A stretch of 64,000 bases of DNA, taken from assembly GCF_002940685.1 (NCBI RefSeq), contig NZ_PNFP01000009.1, positions 62,001 through 126,000 of the forward strand, written 5' to 3'. The notes below the pieces were generated by a model, which saw nothing but the letters and a program-made list of their open reading frames with translations, did no database searches and was not told the origin of the DNA. Positions 1 to 10,503 of this stretch are shown piece after piece. Position 1 is the stretch's first letter. Each line of letters begins with the position of its first letter. The position numbers and the translations under genes are program-made. The DNA comes from Ensifer adhaerens (GTDB lineage Bacteria > Pseudomonadota > Alphaproteobacteria > Rhizobiales > Rhizobiaceae).

Positions 1-454
1 AGCGCATGGTGCCGAAGCGCGGACGGATCTCGTCGCGGAACTTCAGCTGGATATGATAGAGGTTGAGCGGCAGATCGCGGTAGGACTTCACGTAGGAGCG
101 GAAGACGTCCGTGATCATTTCCTCGTTCGTCGGACCGTAAAGCATCGGCCGGTCCTGGCGGTCCTTGATGCGCAGCATCTCCCTGCCATAGGCGTCGTAG
201 CGCCCGCTCTCCTGCCACAACTCGGCGGACTGGAGCGTCGGCATCAGGAGTTCGACCGCGCCGGAGCGGTTCTGCTCCTCGCGGATGATCGCATTGACCT
301 TGTCGAGAACCCGCTTGCCCAGTGGCAGCCAGGTATAGATGCCCGAGGATTGCTGCCGGATCATGCCCGTGCGGAGCATGAGGCGGTGGGAAACGATTTC
401 CGCTTCCTTAGGGTTTTCCTTGAGGATGGGCATGAAAAAGCGGGACAGGCGCAT
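1..454 (-). CDS. proS: Prolyl-tRNA synthetase, N-terminal part (runs off the window)
   Basis: Class II aminoacyl-tRNA synthetase that charges tRNA-Pro in the cytoplasm. Only the first ~151 residues are present; the rest lies beyond base 1. The protein starts [15 protein letters not shown] and contains the ProS N-terminal catalytic region, with TNEEMITD followed by a class II motif 2 segment ending [13 protein letters not shown]. The ATG at 454 is the only start that keeps the conserved N-terminus; its ribosome-binding site is weak. The gene is preceded by a leader of about 280 bases from a promoter match at 743-771. In S. meliloti proS sits at the same place beyond the nuo operon (memory). 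Identity is near certain. Confidence 0.95.
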   Translation of the reverse strand, partial: MRLSRFFMPILKENPKEAEIVSHRLMLRTGMIRQQSSGIYTWLPLGKRVLDKVNAIIREEQNRSGAVELLMPTLQSAELWQESGRYDAYGREMLRIKDRQDRPMLYGPTNEEMITDVFRSYVKSYRDLPLNLYHIQLKFRDEIRPRFGTMR

Positions 455-742
455 AACGGGTTCCAGAACTTGATGAACGTCGCACTATCGGCGGATTCGG
501 GCGAAATGACGTTGAGCTTAGATGCCGGCTCACCTTTTGATGGTAAAGGCGACCGCTGCTTCTCGGGTCGGGCTCTTTCGTTTTCCATCGCCAGCGGAGC
601 CGGCAGGAACCTTTATGAGCCTTGCGTTCATAGCTGCTTCGCAGGCGGAAGAAAACCCTGCTCTCCGTTGTCACGGACAGAGAAGGCAGCCACGGATTTT
701 GAGGGGGAATGCGACGCCGCTCCTGCGTCAAAAGAGCACGCT

Positions 743-771
743 AGTAACAAGATTACGACAGGAATTGTCAA
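743..771 (-). promoter_or_regulatory. Candidate proS promoter with ~280-base leader
   Basis: On the minus strand a TTGACA box (766-771) is followed after exactly 17 bases by GTTACT (743-748). Initiation would fall near base 736, leaving about 280 bases of untranslated leader before the proS ATG at 454. In bases 455-735 I see no RNA gene or convincing small reading frame; minus-strand open frames there run on into proS in another frame. Confidence 0.5.
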
Positions 772-849
772 CGGGAATATTTTACTCGACTGTAGCAAAA
801 ATGCAAAAAAACAGGATGACAGCGCCCAATGTTTGGGCTAGTTTCGGCT

Positions 850-1001
850 CACAAAACAGGCATGAAGACTAAATTCTTGCCGACTTTCGCGGTCAAGTCT
901 TGGGAGGATAAGATCTTAGGCGCGCCTAGTCGCTGCCGCCGGAAACGGATTAAAGATCACGCGAAACTTGAAAAACAAGGCTTTCAGCCTTGTTTTTTTT
1001 T
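850..1001 (+). ncRNA. Candidate trans-acting small RNA, alpha-r9 (Smr9C) type
   Basis: The 745-base gap between proS and the DUF1467 gene holds a plus-strand unit with a weak sigma-70-like promoter (GATGAC at about 818-823, 17-base spacer, CTAGTT), two potential hairpins (CTTGCCG...CGGTCAAG around 876-897 and the palindromic TTAGGCGCGCCTAA-type element near 918-931) and a strong factor-independent terminator ending near 1001. Promoter to terminator gives about 150 bases. From memory, S. meliloti Smr9C is a ~149-base small RNA encoded beside proS; length and location match, but strand and sequence identity were not checked. It has no plausible reading frame. Confidence 0.55.
971..1001 (+). terminator. 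Rho-independent terminator of the small RNA
   Basis: A perfect 10-bp stem (973-982 with 986-995) around a TTC loop is followed by an uninterrupted T run on the plus strand. The A run on its left side gives five T on the minus strand, so it could also stop transcripts coming from the DUF1467 gene. Confidence 0.85.
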
Positions 1002-1199
1002 GCTTTTCAGCAAGCGGCGCTTGTGCGAAGCACTTTCAAAAATTGAACTATGTCAATTTCACGGCGGTCAATCCTGCAATTGCTCGGGTTTTGTCCGCAG
1101 CGCGTGCAGGGCCCTGTCAAGGCAAGGGCATCCCCCGTCAAATCCCGCAGAATATGTCGCAAGGAAAACAGCCACCGCGCGGCAGCCCCAATGAACGTA

Positions 1200-1469
1200 T
1201 CAATAGAATTTGGGGTAGAAACGCGGAATGGAATCGATGCCGTAGCCGAGCCTCACGGAGACGATGTACCAGGCAAGTTGAATGACGGCCGCAATCACCG
1301 TCGTCAAAAGCACGACGCGTTTGGCGTTGAACCGTGCCGGCGCGCTCTCGACACTGCCCGGAACGACGCTGTTTTCTTCGGCCTGGGTGCGGACGCCCAG
1401 GGGCAATACGGCAAAAAGCGTAATCCACCAGATGATGAAGTAGATGGCAAAGCTCGAAAAAAGCGACAT
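1200..1469 (-). CDS. DUF1467 family membrane protein
   Basis: Small protein of 89 residues with two predicted membrane helices, one at the N-terminus (about residues 4-23, rich in Phe, Ile and Trp) and one near residues 52-72. The pattern FxxYFIIWWITLFAVLP near the start is typical of DUF1467 proteins, which have no known function. The start at 1469 follows a GGAG box; an upstream extension exists in frame but lacks similarity to the family. It lies downstream of mce on the same strand, separated by 128 bases, and is probably the last gene of the rnj-mce transcript. Confidence 0.8.
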   Translation of the reverse strand: MSLFSSFAIYFIIWWITLFAVLPLGVRTQAEENSVVPGSVESAPARFNAKRVVLLTTVIAAVIQLAWYIVSVRLGYGIDSIPRFYPKFY

Positions 1470-1597
1470 TCTCAGCTCCGGATGAGGGCGATCGGCAAGG
1501 CGGCCAACAGCGCATTTCGCCACGACGTCCGCGACATTCTGCCCGCCTTATAGCGCCGCCGGCCCTTTCACACAAACGGCGCCCGCGCGATCAACTG

Positions 1598-2002
1598 TCA
1601 CACCTCTTCAAGTTCGATCAGTGTTCCCTGGAAATCCTTGGGGTGCAGGAAGAGCACGGGCTTGCCGTGCGCGCCGATCTTAGGCTCGCCATCGCCCAGC
1701 ACCCGGGCTCCCGCGGCACGCAGTGCGTCGCGCGCCGACAGGATGTTCTCCACCTCGTAGCAGATGTGATGCATTCCGCCCGAGGGGTTCTTCGCCAGGA
1801 AAGCCGCGATCGGCGAGCCTTCACCAAGCGGCTCCAGCAGCTCGACCTTGGTGTTGGCAAGCGTCACGAACACCACGGTCACGCCGTGTTCGGGCAAAGC
1901 CTGCGGCGCCGTGACCGAAGCCCCGAGCGTCGCACGATAGCTTTCCGCGGCGACGGCAAGGTCCGGCACGGCGATGGCGATATGGTTCACTCGTCCGAGC
2001 AT
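1598..2002 (-). CDS. mce: Methylmalonyl-CoA epimerase (VOC family)
   Basis: 134 residues, the usual family length. It interconverts (R)- and (S)-methylmalonyl-CoA in propionate and branched-chain amino acid degradation. The sequence starts MLGRVNHIAIAVPDL and shows the paired beta-alpha-beta modules of the vicinal oxygen chelate fold, with the metal-binding His in NHIAIAV, GMHHICYEV in the middle and a Glu near the C-terminus (LIELEE). The start is set by GGGAGG eight bases upstream. It lies 58 bases downstream of rnj on the same strand. In rhizobia mce is regularly found in this position rather than with methylmalonyl-CoA mutase. Confidence 0.92.
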   Translation of the reverse strand: MLGRVNHIAIAVPDLAVAAESYRATLGASVTAPQALPEHGVTVVFVTLANTKVELLEPLGEGSPIAAFLAKNPSGGMHHICYEVENILSARDALRAAGARVLGDGEPKIGAHGKPVLFLHPKDFQGTLIELEEV

Positions 2003-2060
2003 GGCGATCCTCCCGCGATAACGTCCGGTTCCGCTTACATGGCCGCTGGCGGCGCGCCAA

Positions 2061-3728
2061 TCAGACTTTGGTGACAAACACCGTGACGATCGGCTTCTTG
2101 CCCCAGATTTGGTTGGCGGTGCTGCGAACGGCGCGGCGGACCGCCTCCTGCAGCATCGCCAAATCCTTGCGCTTGGCACGCGGAATGCTCTCGACGGCGC
2201 CGAGCACGGCGTCATAGAGCGTATCCTCCATGTCCTCGCCCTCGTCGTCGAATTCCGGCAGACCGATCGCGACGATATCCGGATCTCCGAGGAAGTCGTA
2301 GCGGCTGTCGAGAACGACGTTGACCGCGACATGGCCGGCAAAGGAGAGCTTGCGGCGCTCGCCAATGCCCATTTCCTCGAAATCGCCGATGAGGCTGCCG
2401 TCCTTGTAGATGCGGCCGTGCGGCACTTCGTCGATCACCTCGGCTGGCCCCGGGGCCAGGCGCAGCATCTCGCCGTTTCGAAGCCGCGGCACGCTGGCGA
2501 TGCCGGATTGGCGGCCGAGTTCCCCATGCGCCGTCAGATGCGCCGCCTCGCCATGAACAGGCACGAGAATCTGCGGCCGCAGCCACTGATACATCTGCTG
2601 CAGCTCCGTGCGGCGCGGGTGACCGGACACGTGCACAAGCGCCTCGCTGTCGGTAATGATGTGGATGCCCTGTTCGACAAGGCCGTTCTTGATGTCGTTT
2701 ATCGCCTTCTCGTTGCCGGGGATCGTACGCGATGAAAACACGACCGTATCGCCGGCAGAGAAAGCGACGTTGCGCATCTCGTCTCGGGCGATCTTGGCAA
2801 GTGCTGCCCGCGGCTCGCCCTGGCTACCCGTCAGGATGACCACGACCTTGTCGCGCGGCACATAGCCGAACTCGTCTTCGGCCAGGAACGGCTTGATGCC
2901 TTCCATCAGTCCGAGGTCAGCAGCGACGGCGACGACCCGCTTCATCGAGCTACCGAGCAAAAGCACATCCCTGCCCGCTTCTTCAGCCGCCTCGGCGATC
3001 GAGCGGATGCGGCCGACATTCGAAGAGAACGTCGTGATGGCGACCCGCCCCTCGGCGTTGGCGATGATCTTCGTCAGGCTTTCGGAGACTTCCTGCTCCG
3101 ACGGCGAAACGCCGTCACGCATCGCGTTGGTGGAATCGCAGACCAGCGCCAGCACGCCCTCGTCGCCGATCTGGCGGAAGCGCGCCTCGTCGGTCAAGGG
3201 TCCGAGCGACGGCTGAAGATCGATCTTCCAGTCGCCGGTATGAACGACGGTGCCAACGGGGGTGCGAATGATGAGCGACATCGGCTCGGGGATGGAGTGA
3301 TTGACGCCAACCGCCTCGATCTCGAACGGACCGACATTGATGCGGTCACCCTGCTTGAAGATCGTCACGGGGATTTCGCCACGGCTTTTCTCGAAGTCAC
3401 GCTTGGCTTCGAGCATGCCCGCCGTAAACGGCGAGGCGTAGACCGGCACGTTGAGGCCCGGCCAAAGATCGTTCAGGCCGCCGTAGTGGTCCTCATGGGC
3501 GTGGGTGATGATGATGCCCTTGAGATTGCGGCGCTCTTCCGCCAGGAAGCTGATGTCTGCGAGAACCAGATCCACGCCCGGAAGCTCCGGTCCCGGAAAG
3601 GTGACGCCGCAATCGACCATGATCCATTGGCGGCTTCCCGGCCGTCCGTAGCCGTAAAGGCCCAGATTCATGCCGATTTCGCCGACGCCGCCGAGCGGCA
3701 AGAACACCAGTTCTTCTTCTTGCGCCAT
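2061..3728 (-). CDS. rnj: Ribonuclease J
   Basis: Metallo-beta-lactamase/beta-CASP ribonuclease of 555 residues, the normal size for RNase J. It processes 16S and 23S rRNA and degrades mRNA with combined 5' exo- and endonuclease activity; in alphaproteobacteria it coexists with RNase E. The zinc motif HAHEDH is at residues 76-81; further His residues occur in VNHSIPEP and VHTGDW, and beta-CASP motifs include the Asp of VCDSTNA and the region SGHPRR. A C-terminal domain follows, ending KPIVTVFVTKV. It lies between birA and mce, all on the minus strand, 26 bases downstream of birA. Identification is secure from motif order and length. Confidence 0.95.
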   Translation of the reverse strand: MAQEEELVFLPLGGVGEIGMNLGLYGYGRPGSRQWIMVDCGVTFPGPELPGVDLVLADISFLAEERRNLKGIIITHAHEDHYGGLNDLWPGLNVPVYASPFTAGMLEAKRDFEKSRGEIPVTIFKQGDRINVGPFEIEAVGVNHSIPEPMSLIIRTPVGTVVHTGDWKIDLQPSLGPLTDEARFRQIGDEGVLALVCDSTNAMRDGVSPSEQEVSESLTKIIANAEGRVAITTFSSNVGRIRSIAEAAEEAGRDVLLLGSSMKRVVAVAADLGLMEGIKPFLAEDEFGYVPRDKVVVILTGSQGEPRAALAKIARDEMRNVAFSAGDTVVFSSRTIPGNEKAINDIKNGLVEQGIHIITDSEALVHVSGHPRRTELQQMYQWLRPQILVPVHGEAAHLTAHGELGRQSGIASVPRLRNGEMLRLAPGPAEVIDEVPHGRIYKDGSLIGDFEEMGIGERRKLSFAGHVAVNVVLDSRYDFLGDPDIVAIGLPEFDDEGEDMEDTLYDAVLGAVESIPRAKRKDLAMLQEAVRRAVRSTANQIWGKKPIVTVFVTKV

Positions 3729-3754
3729 ATCGTGATGCGCCCTTGTTCTAAAGA

Positions 3755-4522
3755 TTATCCGAAAAATACGTCGCCGGCGGCAATCGCCTGCATCGTGCCC
3801 GAGCCGGTATCGAGCAACAATCGCCCGGCCTCATCAATACCGGCAAAGCGCCCCGAAAGCGATCGGTCCGGCAGGTTCACTGTTATCGCTTCGCCGATGC
3901 CGCGGGCGGCTGCCCGCCACTGTGCGATCGTTGCGGCGATGCCTGCGCCCCGGTCCCAGAGCGCCAAAGTCTCCGCCATCGTCAGGAACAGCCGCGCGAA
4001 CAGTTCGTCCGGCGAGACCGCAGCCCCCTCCTTCGCCAGCGACGTCACCGGATAAAGGGCTTCATCCGGCTCGACGGCAATGTTGATGCCGCAGCCGATG
4101 ACCAGCGCCCGGCGTCCGTCGGCAAGGTTTTCGCCTTCGAGCAGGATGCCGCAGGTCTTCTTGCCGTCGATCAGGATATCGTTCGGCCACTTGATCTCCA
4201 CGGGTGCCGAACCAGGCGGCATCACCTGGCGGATTGCCCGGTGGACGGCGACGGCTACGGCAAGCGGCAGAGAATGCAGGTGCTCGACCGGCGCCGGTTC
4301 GATGAGGAGAAGCGAAGCGTAGAGATTGCCAGGTTCGGAGAACCATGCCCGGCCGCGACGGCCGCGCCCGCCGGTCTGCCTGACGGCCGTCACCCAGAGA
4401 TTGCCCGGGTCGCCCTGGCGCGCCCGCGCCAGGCATTCGCTGTTGGTCGACCCGACCGCATCGAGAGCGACGTGCCGGAAATCGTCGAGCGAAATCCGGC
4501 CGCCGCTTTCAAGGGCGATCAA
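3755..4522 (-). CDS. birA: Biotin--[acetyl-CoA-carboxylase] ligase
   Basis: 255-residue biotin protein ligase that makes biotinyl-AMP and transfers biotin to the carrier subunit of acetyl-CoA carboxylase. The biotin-AMP loop GRGRRGR is at residues 52-58 and KWPND at 111-115, followed by GILLEGE and IGCGINI. There is no N-terminal winged helix, so it should be monofunctional and not a biotin-operon repressor. The start is a TTG that overlaps the TGA stop of nuoN (shared bases 4519-4522), implying translational coupling to the end of the complex I operon. Placement of birA directly after nuoN is conserved in rhizobia. Confidence 0.93.
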   Translation of the reverse strand: MIALESGGRISLDDFRHVALDAVGSTNSECLARARQGDPGNLWVTAVRQTGGRGRRGRAWFSEPGNLYASLLLIEPAPVEHLHSLPLAVAVAVHRAIRQVMPPGSAPVEIKWPNDILIDGKKTCGILLEGENLADGRRALVIGCGINIAVEPDEALYPVTSLAKEGAAVSPDELFARLFLTMAETLALWDRGAGIAATIAQWRAAARGIGEAITVNLPDRSLSGRFAGIDEAGRLLLDTGSGTMQAIAAGDVFFG

Positions 4523-5961
4523 AAGAAGGTCCGCGCCGCGACTTCAGCGGCGTTTCCGAGCGGTCCGCCGATCAGGACGTATCCGAGAACGAACAGGCCC
4601 GAGAGACCGAACACCAGCCGCAGTTCACCGGCGGTGCGGGCGAACTCGCCCTTGGCATCGTCGAACCACATCACCTTGATGACGCGCAGGTAGTAGTAGG
4701 CGCCGACGACGGATGCGAGAACGCCGATGATGGCGAGCGCATAGAGCTGGGCTTCGATCGCCGCCATGAAGACGAAGTACTTCCCGAAGAAGCCTGCCAT
4801 CGGCGGGATGCCGGCGAGCGAGAACATTAGAACGGTCAGCACGGTCGCCATGAAGGGGTTGGTCTGCGAGAGACCGGCGAGGTCGTCGACGTTCTCGACG
4901 TTTTCGCCTTCCTTGCGGCGCATCGCCAGGATGCAGGCGAAGGTGCCAAGCGTCATGACCATGTAGATGAGCATGTAGAGCAGCACACCGCGCACACCCG
5001 CCATGGAGCCGGCAGCAAGACCGACCAGGGCGTAGCCCATGTGACCGATCGAGGAATAGGCCATCAGGCGCTTGATGTTCTTCTGGCCGATCGCCGCGAA
5101 GGAACCGAGCAGCATCGACGCGATCGAGATGAAGACAATGATCTGCTGCCAGTCGGCAACGACGGGCTCGAAGGCATTGATGACAATGCGCACGAGGATC
5201 GCCATGGCGGCAACCTTCGGTGCTGCCGCGAAGAAGGCGGTGACCGGCGTCGGCGCACCTTCATAGACGTCCGGCGTCCACATGTGGAACGGCACGGCCG
5301 AGATCTTGAAGGCGAGACCGGCGAGCACGAAGACGAGGCCGAAGATCAGGCCGAGCGAACGGCCTTCCGCCGTCAGTGCGGCAGCGATCTCGGTAAAGCC
5401 GGTGTGGCCGGTGAAGCCGTAGATCAGCGACATGCCGTAGAGCAGCATGCCCGAGGACAGCGCGCCGAGCACGAAATACTTCAGGCCGGCTTCCGTCGAG
5501 CGGATGCTGTCACGGTTGATGGCGGCGACGACATAGAGCGCGAGCGACTGCAGTTCCAGCGACAGGTAGAGCGAAATCAGGTCGTTGGCCGAGATCATCA
5601 GGAGCATGCCGAGCGTCGCCAGCACCAGGAGCACCGGGAACTCGAAACGGTCGATCTGGGCGGAGCGCGCATGGCCGACGGTCATCACCAGGGCGGTGAT
5701 GGAGCCGATCAGCGCCAGCACCTTCATGAACTTGGCGAAGGGGTCGGAAAGGAAGGCGCCGTTATAGGCCGCCCCTTCGCCGGTCTTCAGCACGAGCCAG
5801 AGACCGGCGATGATCAGAAGGGCAACCGCAAGACCGGTGACCGTCGACGCCGACTTTTCGCCGGAAAACACGCCAATCATCAGCAAGGCCATCGCGCCGA
5901 CCGCGAGGATCAGCTCGGGGATCGAGAGTTGCAGGCTTGCAAGGAGGGTTTCAGCAGTCAT
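4519..5961 (-). CDS. nuoN: NADH-quinone oxidoreductase subunit N
   Basis: 480-residue antiporter-like membrane subunit of complex I, one of three proton-pumping subunits (with NuoL and NuoM). Around 13-14 hydrophobic helices are visible, with the conserved Glu of [14 protein letters not shown] in the fifth helix and the central Lys residues of the proton path ([35 protein letters not shown]). The ATG at 5961 is preferred; a TTG at 5967 two codons upstream has better spaced AGGA, so the start is uncertain by two residues. It follows nuoM by 19 bases and overlaps birA. Confidence 0.95.
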   Translation of the reverse strand: MTAETLLASLQLSIPELILAVGAMALLMIGVFSGEKSASTVTGLAVALLIIAGLWLVLKTGEGAAYNGAFLSDPFAKFMKVLALIGSITALVMTVGHARSAQIDRFEFPVLLVLATLGMLLMISANDLISLYLSLELQSLALYVVAAINRDSIRSTEAGLKYFVLGALSSGMLLYGMSLIYGFTGHTGFTEIAAALTAEGRSLGLIFGLVFVLAGLAFKISAVPFHMWTPDVYEGAPTPVTAFFAAAPKVAAMAILVRIVINAFEPVVADWQQIIVFISIASMLLGSFAAIGQKNIKRLMAYSSIGHMGYALVGLAAGSMAGVRGVLLYMLIYMVMTLGTFACILAMRRKEGENVENVDDLAGLSQTNPFMATVLTVLMFSLAGIPPMAGFFGKYFVFMAAIEAQLYALAIIGVLASVVGAYYYLRVIKVMWFDDAKGEFARTAGELRLVFGLSGLFVLGYVLIGGPLGNAAEVAARTFF

Positions 5962-5980
5962 GTCCAATCACGTCCTGTGG

Positions 5981-7492
5981 TCATTGCACCGAAAGCGCAA
6001 CGTTTTGCGCTGCCTGCAGGGCTGCGGAGTAGTTGTTGACGAGCAGATCCACGGAGGCCGCGGTCGCATCGAAGATCGGTGCCGGGTAGACGCCGAAGAA
6101 GATCGTCAGGATCACCAGCGGATAAAGAATGGCCTTTTCGCGCGCCGACAGATCGAGCAGCGACTTCAGGCTTTCCTTCTCCAGCGCGCCGAACACGACC
6201 CGGCGATAGAGCCAGAGCGCGTAGGCGGCCGACAGGATCACGCCGGAGGTCGCAAAGAGCGCAACCCAGGTGTTGGCGCGGAACGCACCGACGAGCGTCA
6301 GCACTTCACCAACGAAGCTGGACGTGCCCGGCAGGCCGACGTTCGCCATGGTGAACACCATGAAGGCGACGGCATATTTAGGCATGTTGTTGACGAGGCC
6401 GCCATAGGCCGCGATTTCGCGGGTGTGCAGACGGTCATAGACAACGCCGACGCAAAGGAAGAGCGCGCCGGAGACGATGCCGTGCGACAGCATCTGGAAG
6501 ATCGCACCCTGCACGCCCTGAACGTTGGCGGCAAAGATACCCATCGTCACATAGCCCATGTGCGCAACGGACGAATAGGCGATCAGCTTCTTGATGTCGG
6601 TCTGCATCAGCGCCACCAGCGAGGTGTAGATGATGGCGACGACCGAAAGCGTGAAGACGAACGGCGCGAAGTAATCTGATGCCAGCGGGAACATCGGCAG
6701 CGAGAAGCGCAGGAAGCCGTAGCCCCCGAGCTTCAGGAGAACGCCGGCCAGGATGACCGAGCCTGCCGTCGGCGCCTGAACGTGTGCGTCCGGAAGCCAG
6801 GTATGGACCGGCCACATCGGCATCTTCACCGCAAAGGAGGCGAAGAAGGCGAGCCACAGCCAGGTCTGCATCTGACGCGGGAAGTTATAGGCCAGCAGCT
6901 GCGTGATATCGGTCGTACCGGCCTGCCAGTACATCGCCATGATCGCGAGCAGCATCAGCACCGAGCCGAGCAGCGTATAGAGGAAGAACTTGTAGCTGGC
7001 GTAGACGCGATCCTTGCCGCCCCAGACACCGATGATGAGGAACATCGGGATGAGGCCGGCTTCGAAGAACACGTAGAAGAGCACGATGTCGAGCGACACG
7101 AAGACGCCGATCATGAACGTTTCCAGAACGAGGAACGCGATCATGTAGGCCTTCAGGCGCTTCTCGATCGACAGCCAGCTTGCGAGCACGCAGAACGGCA
7201 TGAGGAAGGCCGACAGCACGACGAACAGCATCGAGATGCCATCGATACCGAGATGGTAGGAAATGCCGGTGCCGAGCCACTCGTGCTTCTCGATCATCTG
7301 GAAGCCCGGGTTCGAGGAATCGAACTGGTACCAGATGTAGACCGACACCGCGAAGGTGAAGATCGTCGTCAGCAGCGAAACGTTCAGGATGTTCCGGCGG
7401 CCGTAGGCGCTGTCTTCCCTTGTGAGCAAGAGAAGCAGGACGCCGACGAGCGGCATGAAGGTGACCGCGGAAAGTACGGGCCAATCGGTCAT
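5981..7492 (-). CDS. nuoM: NADH-quinone oxidoreductase subunit M
   Basis: 503-residue antiporter-like membrane subunit of complex I. It begins MTDWPVLS and contains the conserved helix-5 Glu ([20 protein letters not shown]), the [12 protein letters not shown] motif and the helix-8 Lys of [17 protein letters not shown]. The start is fixed by a TGATG overlap with the nuoL stop at 7492-7494, so the two proteins are translationally coupled. An in-frame extension of nine residues upstream lies within nuoL and is not needed. The length matches rhizobial NuoM. Confidence 0.96.
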   Translation of the reverse strand: MTDWPVLSAVTFMPLVGVLLLLLTREDSAYGRRNILNVSLLTTIFTFAVSVYIWYQFDSSNPGFQMIEKHEWLGTGISYHLGIDGISMLFVVLSAFLMPFCVLASWLSIEKRLKAYMIAFLVLETFMIGVFVSLDIVLFYVFFEAGLIPMFLIIGVWGGKDRVYASYKFFLYTLLGSVLMLLAIMAMYWQAGTTDITQLLAYNFPRQMQTWLWLAFFASFAVKMPMWPVHTWLPDAHVQAPTAGSVILAGVLLKLGGYGFLRFSLPMFPLASDYFAPFVFTLSVVAIIYTSLVALMQTDIKKLIAYSSVAHMGYVTMGIFAANVQGVQGAIFQMLSHGIVSGALFLCVGVVYDRLHTREIAAYGGLVNNMPKYAVAFMVFTMANVGLPGTSSFVGEVLTLVGAFRANTWVALFATSGVILSAAYALWLYRRVVFGALEKESLKSLLDLSAREKAILYPLVILTIFFGVYPAPIFDATAASVDLLVNNYSAALQAAQNVALSVQ

Positions 7493-9483
7493 CAGAAGGA
7501 ACTCCTGAACATCATCCAAGTAACGAGCGCGGCAATGCCAATCAGCATCGCGAACGCGTAGTGATAGAGGTAACCAGTCTGCAGGCGGACGACGCGGTCA
7601 GTGACGTTCATCACGCGTGCGGCAATGCCGTTCGGGCCGTAGCCGTCGATCACGCGACCGTCGCCTTCCTTCCACAGGAAGGTGCCGAGCCACTTGGCCG
7701 GGCGTACGAACAGGAAGTCGTAGAGCTCGTCGAAGTACCACTTGTTCAAGAGGAACTGGTAGAGGCCGCGGTGCTGTTCTGCCAGATACTTCGGCAGTTC
7801 CGGCCGGCGGATATACATGTACCAGGCGGTGAAGAGGCCGAGCGCCATGGCGCAGAACGGGCTCCACTTAACCCACAGCGGTACGTGGTGGTACTCATGC
7901 AGGATTTCGTTTTCCGCCGAGGTGAACAGCGCGCCCTTCCAGAACTCGGCATAACCTTCGCCGAAGAAGTGGTCGTGGAAGAAATAGCCGGCAGCAATGG
8001 CGCCGACGCCAAGGATGTAGAGCGGGACCAGCATCACCTGCGGCGATTCATGGACGTGATGCATGACATCGGAGGAAGCACGCGGCTTGCCGTGGAAGGT
8101 CATGAAAGTCAGACGCCAGGAGTAGAAGCTGGTGAAGAGAGCGGCGATCACCAGCAGCGTGAAGGCAAAGCCGGAAACGACGCTATGCGACGCGAAGGTC
8201 GACTCGATGATCGCGTCCTTCGAGTAGAAGCCCGCCGTGCCGATAACGCCCGGAATACCGACGCCGGTCAGTGCGATCGTGCCGATGAACATCATCCAGT
8301 AGGTGACCGGAATGTGCTTCCGAAGACCGCCCATGTAGCGCATGTCCTGCTCGCCATCGACGGCGTGGATGACCGAACCGGCGCCCAAGAACAGTAGAGC
8401 CTTGAAGAAGGCGTGCGTGAACAGGTGGAAGATCGCCGCGCCATAGGCGCCGACGCCCAGTGCCACGAACATGTAGCCGAGCTGCGAGCAGGTCGAATAG
8501 GCGATGACGCGCTTGATGTCGTTCTGCACGAGACCGACGGTCGCGGCGAAGAAGGCGGTGATCGCACCGATGATGGTGACGACGGTCAGCGCATCCGGCG
8601 ACAGCTCGAACAGCGGCGACATGCGGGCGACGAGGAAGACGCCGGCGGTGACCATGGTTGCGGCATGGATAAGGGCCGAAACCGGGGTCGGGCCTTCCAT
8701 GGCGTCCGGAAGCCAGGTGTGCAGCAGGAACTGCGCCGACTTGCCCATCGCGCCCATGAAGAGCAGCAGCGATGCGGCGGTGATGGCATCAGCCTTGTCG
8801 AGGTGCATGCCGAACAGGGTGACGACCGCCTCCCCTGCTCCGGCACCTTCGGCCGGCAGATAAGTCTTGGCAGCAGCGAAGATCGTTTCCAGGTTGACCG
8901 AGCCGAACAGCACGAAGACGAGGAAGATGCCGAGCGCGAAGCCGAAGTCGCCGACGCGGTTGACGATGAAGGCCTTCATCGCGGCGGCGTTGGCCGACGG
9001 CTTCTTGTACCAGAAGCCGATGAGCAGGTAGGACGCGAGACCCACGCCTTCCCAGCCGAAGAACATCTGCACCAGGTTGTCCGAGGTGATGAGCATCAAC
9101 ATCGCGAAGGTGAAGAGCGACAGGTAGGCGAAGAAGCGCGGACGATGCGGATCGTGGTGCATGTAGCCGATCGAATAGACATGCACGAGCGTCGACACCG
9201 TATTGACGACCACGAACATGACCGAGGTCAGCGTATCGACGCGGAACGCCCATTCGACATCGAAGGTGCCGGACTGGATCCAGCGCAGCACCGAAACCTT
9301 GATCATTTCCTGGTGGCCCATGGCGACGTCGAAGAAGACGTACCAGGAGAGCGCAGCGGCGATGATCATCAGACCGCTGGTGACATATTCCGATGCCTTG
9401 GCGCCGATCGAATTACCGAAGAGGCCGGCGATCAGAAAGCCGATCAAAGGCAGGAAAACGATAGCCTTGATGATGGTATCCAT
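7492..9483 (-). CDS. nuoL: NADH-quinone oxidoreductase subunit L
   Basis: 663-residue antiporter-like subunit with the long C-terminal amphipathic helix that braces the membrane arm of complex I. Visible motifs: the [18 protein letters not shown] Glu segment, [27 protein letters not shown], the Lys of [18 protein letters not shown], and a variable C-terminal third with the lateral helix. The ATG at 9483 is seven bases after the nuoK stop. All three antiporter-type subunits here are single-copy and full length. Confidence 0.96.
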   Translation of the reverse strand: MDTIIKAIVFLPLIGFLIAGLFGNSIGAKASEYVTSGLMIIAAALSWYVFFDVAMGHQEMIKVSVLRWIQSGTFDVEWAFRVDTLTSVMFVVVNTVSTLVHVYSIGYMHHDPHRPRFFAYLSLFTFAMLMLITSDNLVQMFFGWEGVGLASYLLIGFWYKKPSANAAAMKAFIVNRVGDFGFALGIFLVFVLFGSVNLETIFAAAKTYLPAEGAGAGEAVVTLFGMHLDKADAITAASLLLFMGAMGKSAQFLLHTWLPDAMEGPTPVSALIHAATMVTAGVFLVARMSPLFELSPDALTVVTIIGAITAFFAATVGLVQNDIKRVIAYSTCSQLGYMFVALGVGAYGAAIFHLFTHAFFKALLFLGAGSVIHAVDGEQDMRYMGGLRKHIPVTYWMMFIGTIALTGVGIPGVIGTAGFYSKDAIIESTFASHSVVSGFAFTLLVIAALFTSFYSWRLTFMTFHGKPRASSDVMHHVHESPQVMLVPLYILGVGAIAAGYFFHDHFFGEGYAEFWKGALFTSAENEILHEYHHVPLWVKWSPFCAMALGLFTAWYMYIRRPELPKYLAEQHRGLYQFLLNKWYFDELYDFLFVRPAKWLGTFLWKEGDGRVIDGYGPNGIAARVMNVTDRVVRLQTGYLYHYAFAMLIGIAALVTWMMFRSSF

Positions 9484-9490
9484 AGCCCAA

Positions 9491-9799
9491 TCAGCCCTTC
9501 ATCATGTTGACGTCTTCAACAGCGATCGAGCCGCGGTTGCGGTAGAAGACGACGAGAATTGCAAGTCCGATGGCCGCTTCCGCAGCCGCGACGGTCAGGA
9601 TGAACAGGGCAAAGACCTGGCCAGTGATATCGTTCAGGAACGCCGAGAAGGCGACCATGTTGATGTTGACCGCGAGAAGAATGAGTTCGACCGACATCAG
9701 GATGACGATGACGTTCTTCCGGTTCAGGAAGATGCCGAAGACGCCCAGCGTGAACAGGATGGCGCTGACGGTGAGATAGTGGGAAATTCCGATTTCCAT
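9491..9799 (-). CDS. nuoK: NADH-quinone oxidoreductase subunit K
   Basis: 102 residues, three membrane helices, exactly the family size. The two conserved buried Glu residues in helices 2 and 3 are present ([17 protein letters not shown] and [15 protein letters not shown]). The real start is the ATG at 9799 (MEIGISHYL); the 30-residue upstream extension is unrelated to the family. It follows nuoJ after 28 bases and precedes nuoL by seven. Confidence 0.96.
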   Translation of the reverse strand: MEIGISHYLTVSAILFTLGVFGIFLNRKNVIVILMSVELILLAVNINMVAFSAFLNDITGQVFALFILTVAAAEAAIGLAILVVFYRNRGSIAVEDVNMMKG

Positions 9800-9827
9800 T
9801 TTTTTGTTCCTCGATCTCGCGTCCGAC

Positions 9828-10442
9828 TTAGATGCCCTGGCCCGGCTTGACCGTGACCACTTCGACGGCGGTCTCAGGCGTGCGGGCAACCTGCTGCGGG
9901 ATGTTCTGGCGCTTGATGTTTTCGCGGTGGCGCAGCGTCAGCACGATGGCGCCGATCATGGCGACGAGCAGGACCAGGCCGGCGATCTGGAAGAAGTAGA
10001 CGTAGTGGGTATAGAGCACGTCGCCGAGGGCTGCCGTGTTCGTCCGCTCGGTGACGGCCGGGATTGGCATCGAGACCGCCTTGGCGATTTCCGGCGAAAA
10101 CGTCGCGCCGCCCACCACGATGATGAGTTCGGCGGCCAGGATCAGACCGATCAGAGCGCCAACCGGTGCATATTCGAGTACGCCGGCGCGAAGTTCCGCA
10201 AAGTCGATGTCGAGCATCATGACCACGAACAGGAAGAGCACCGCGACCGCGCCGACATAAACGACCAGCAGGATCATCGCGAGGAATTCGGCGCCGGTCA
10301 GCAGGAACAGGCCTGCCGAGTTAAAGAAGGTCAGGATCAGGAACAGAACCGAATAAACCGGGTTCCTGGCCGCAATGACCATGAATGCCGACGCCACCGC
10401 GATGAAGGCAAAGAGATAGAAAAAAAGAACCTGCAGACCCAT
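9828..10442 (-). CDS. nuoJ: NADH-quinone oxidoreductase subunit J
   Basis: 204-residue membrane subunit with five hydrophobic helices, including the glycine-rich third helix with [18 protein letters not shown] (the pi-bulge helix of complex I). The start [13 protein letters not shown] at 10442 matches the family; the 20 residues upstream in frame do not. It is separated from nuoI by an unusually long 138-base gap that holds two hairpins, whereas other joints in this operon are tight. Confidence 0.95.
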   Translation of the reverse strand: MGLQVLFFYLFAFIAVASAFMVIAARNPVYSVLFLILTFFNSAGLFLLTGAEFLAMILLVVYVGAVAVLFLFVVMMLDIDFAELRAGVLEYAPVGALIGLILAAELIIVVGGATFSPEIAKAVSMPIPAVTERTNTAALGDVLYTHYVYFFQIAGLVLLVAMIGAIVLTLRHRENIKRQNIPQQVARTPETAVEVVTVKPGQGI

Positions 10443-10503
10443 GATCGGTGCCTTCTTCGTCTTGCACGGCGTGAGGCGCTTTTGGCCCCACTCCACAGGC
10501 AAA

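Noticed and set aside
408-731. 107-residue minus-strand frame in the proS leader
   Set aside because: Overlaps the start of proS in another frame, has unusual composition and no recognisable similarity; a regulatory leader peptide cannot be excluded but there is no Pro-codon run.
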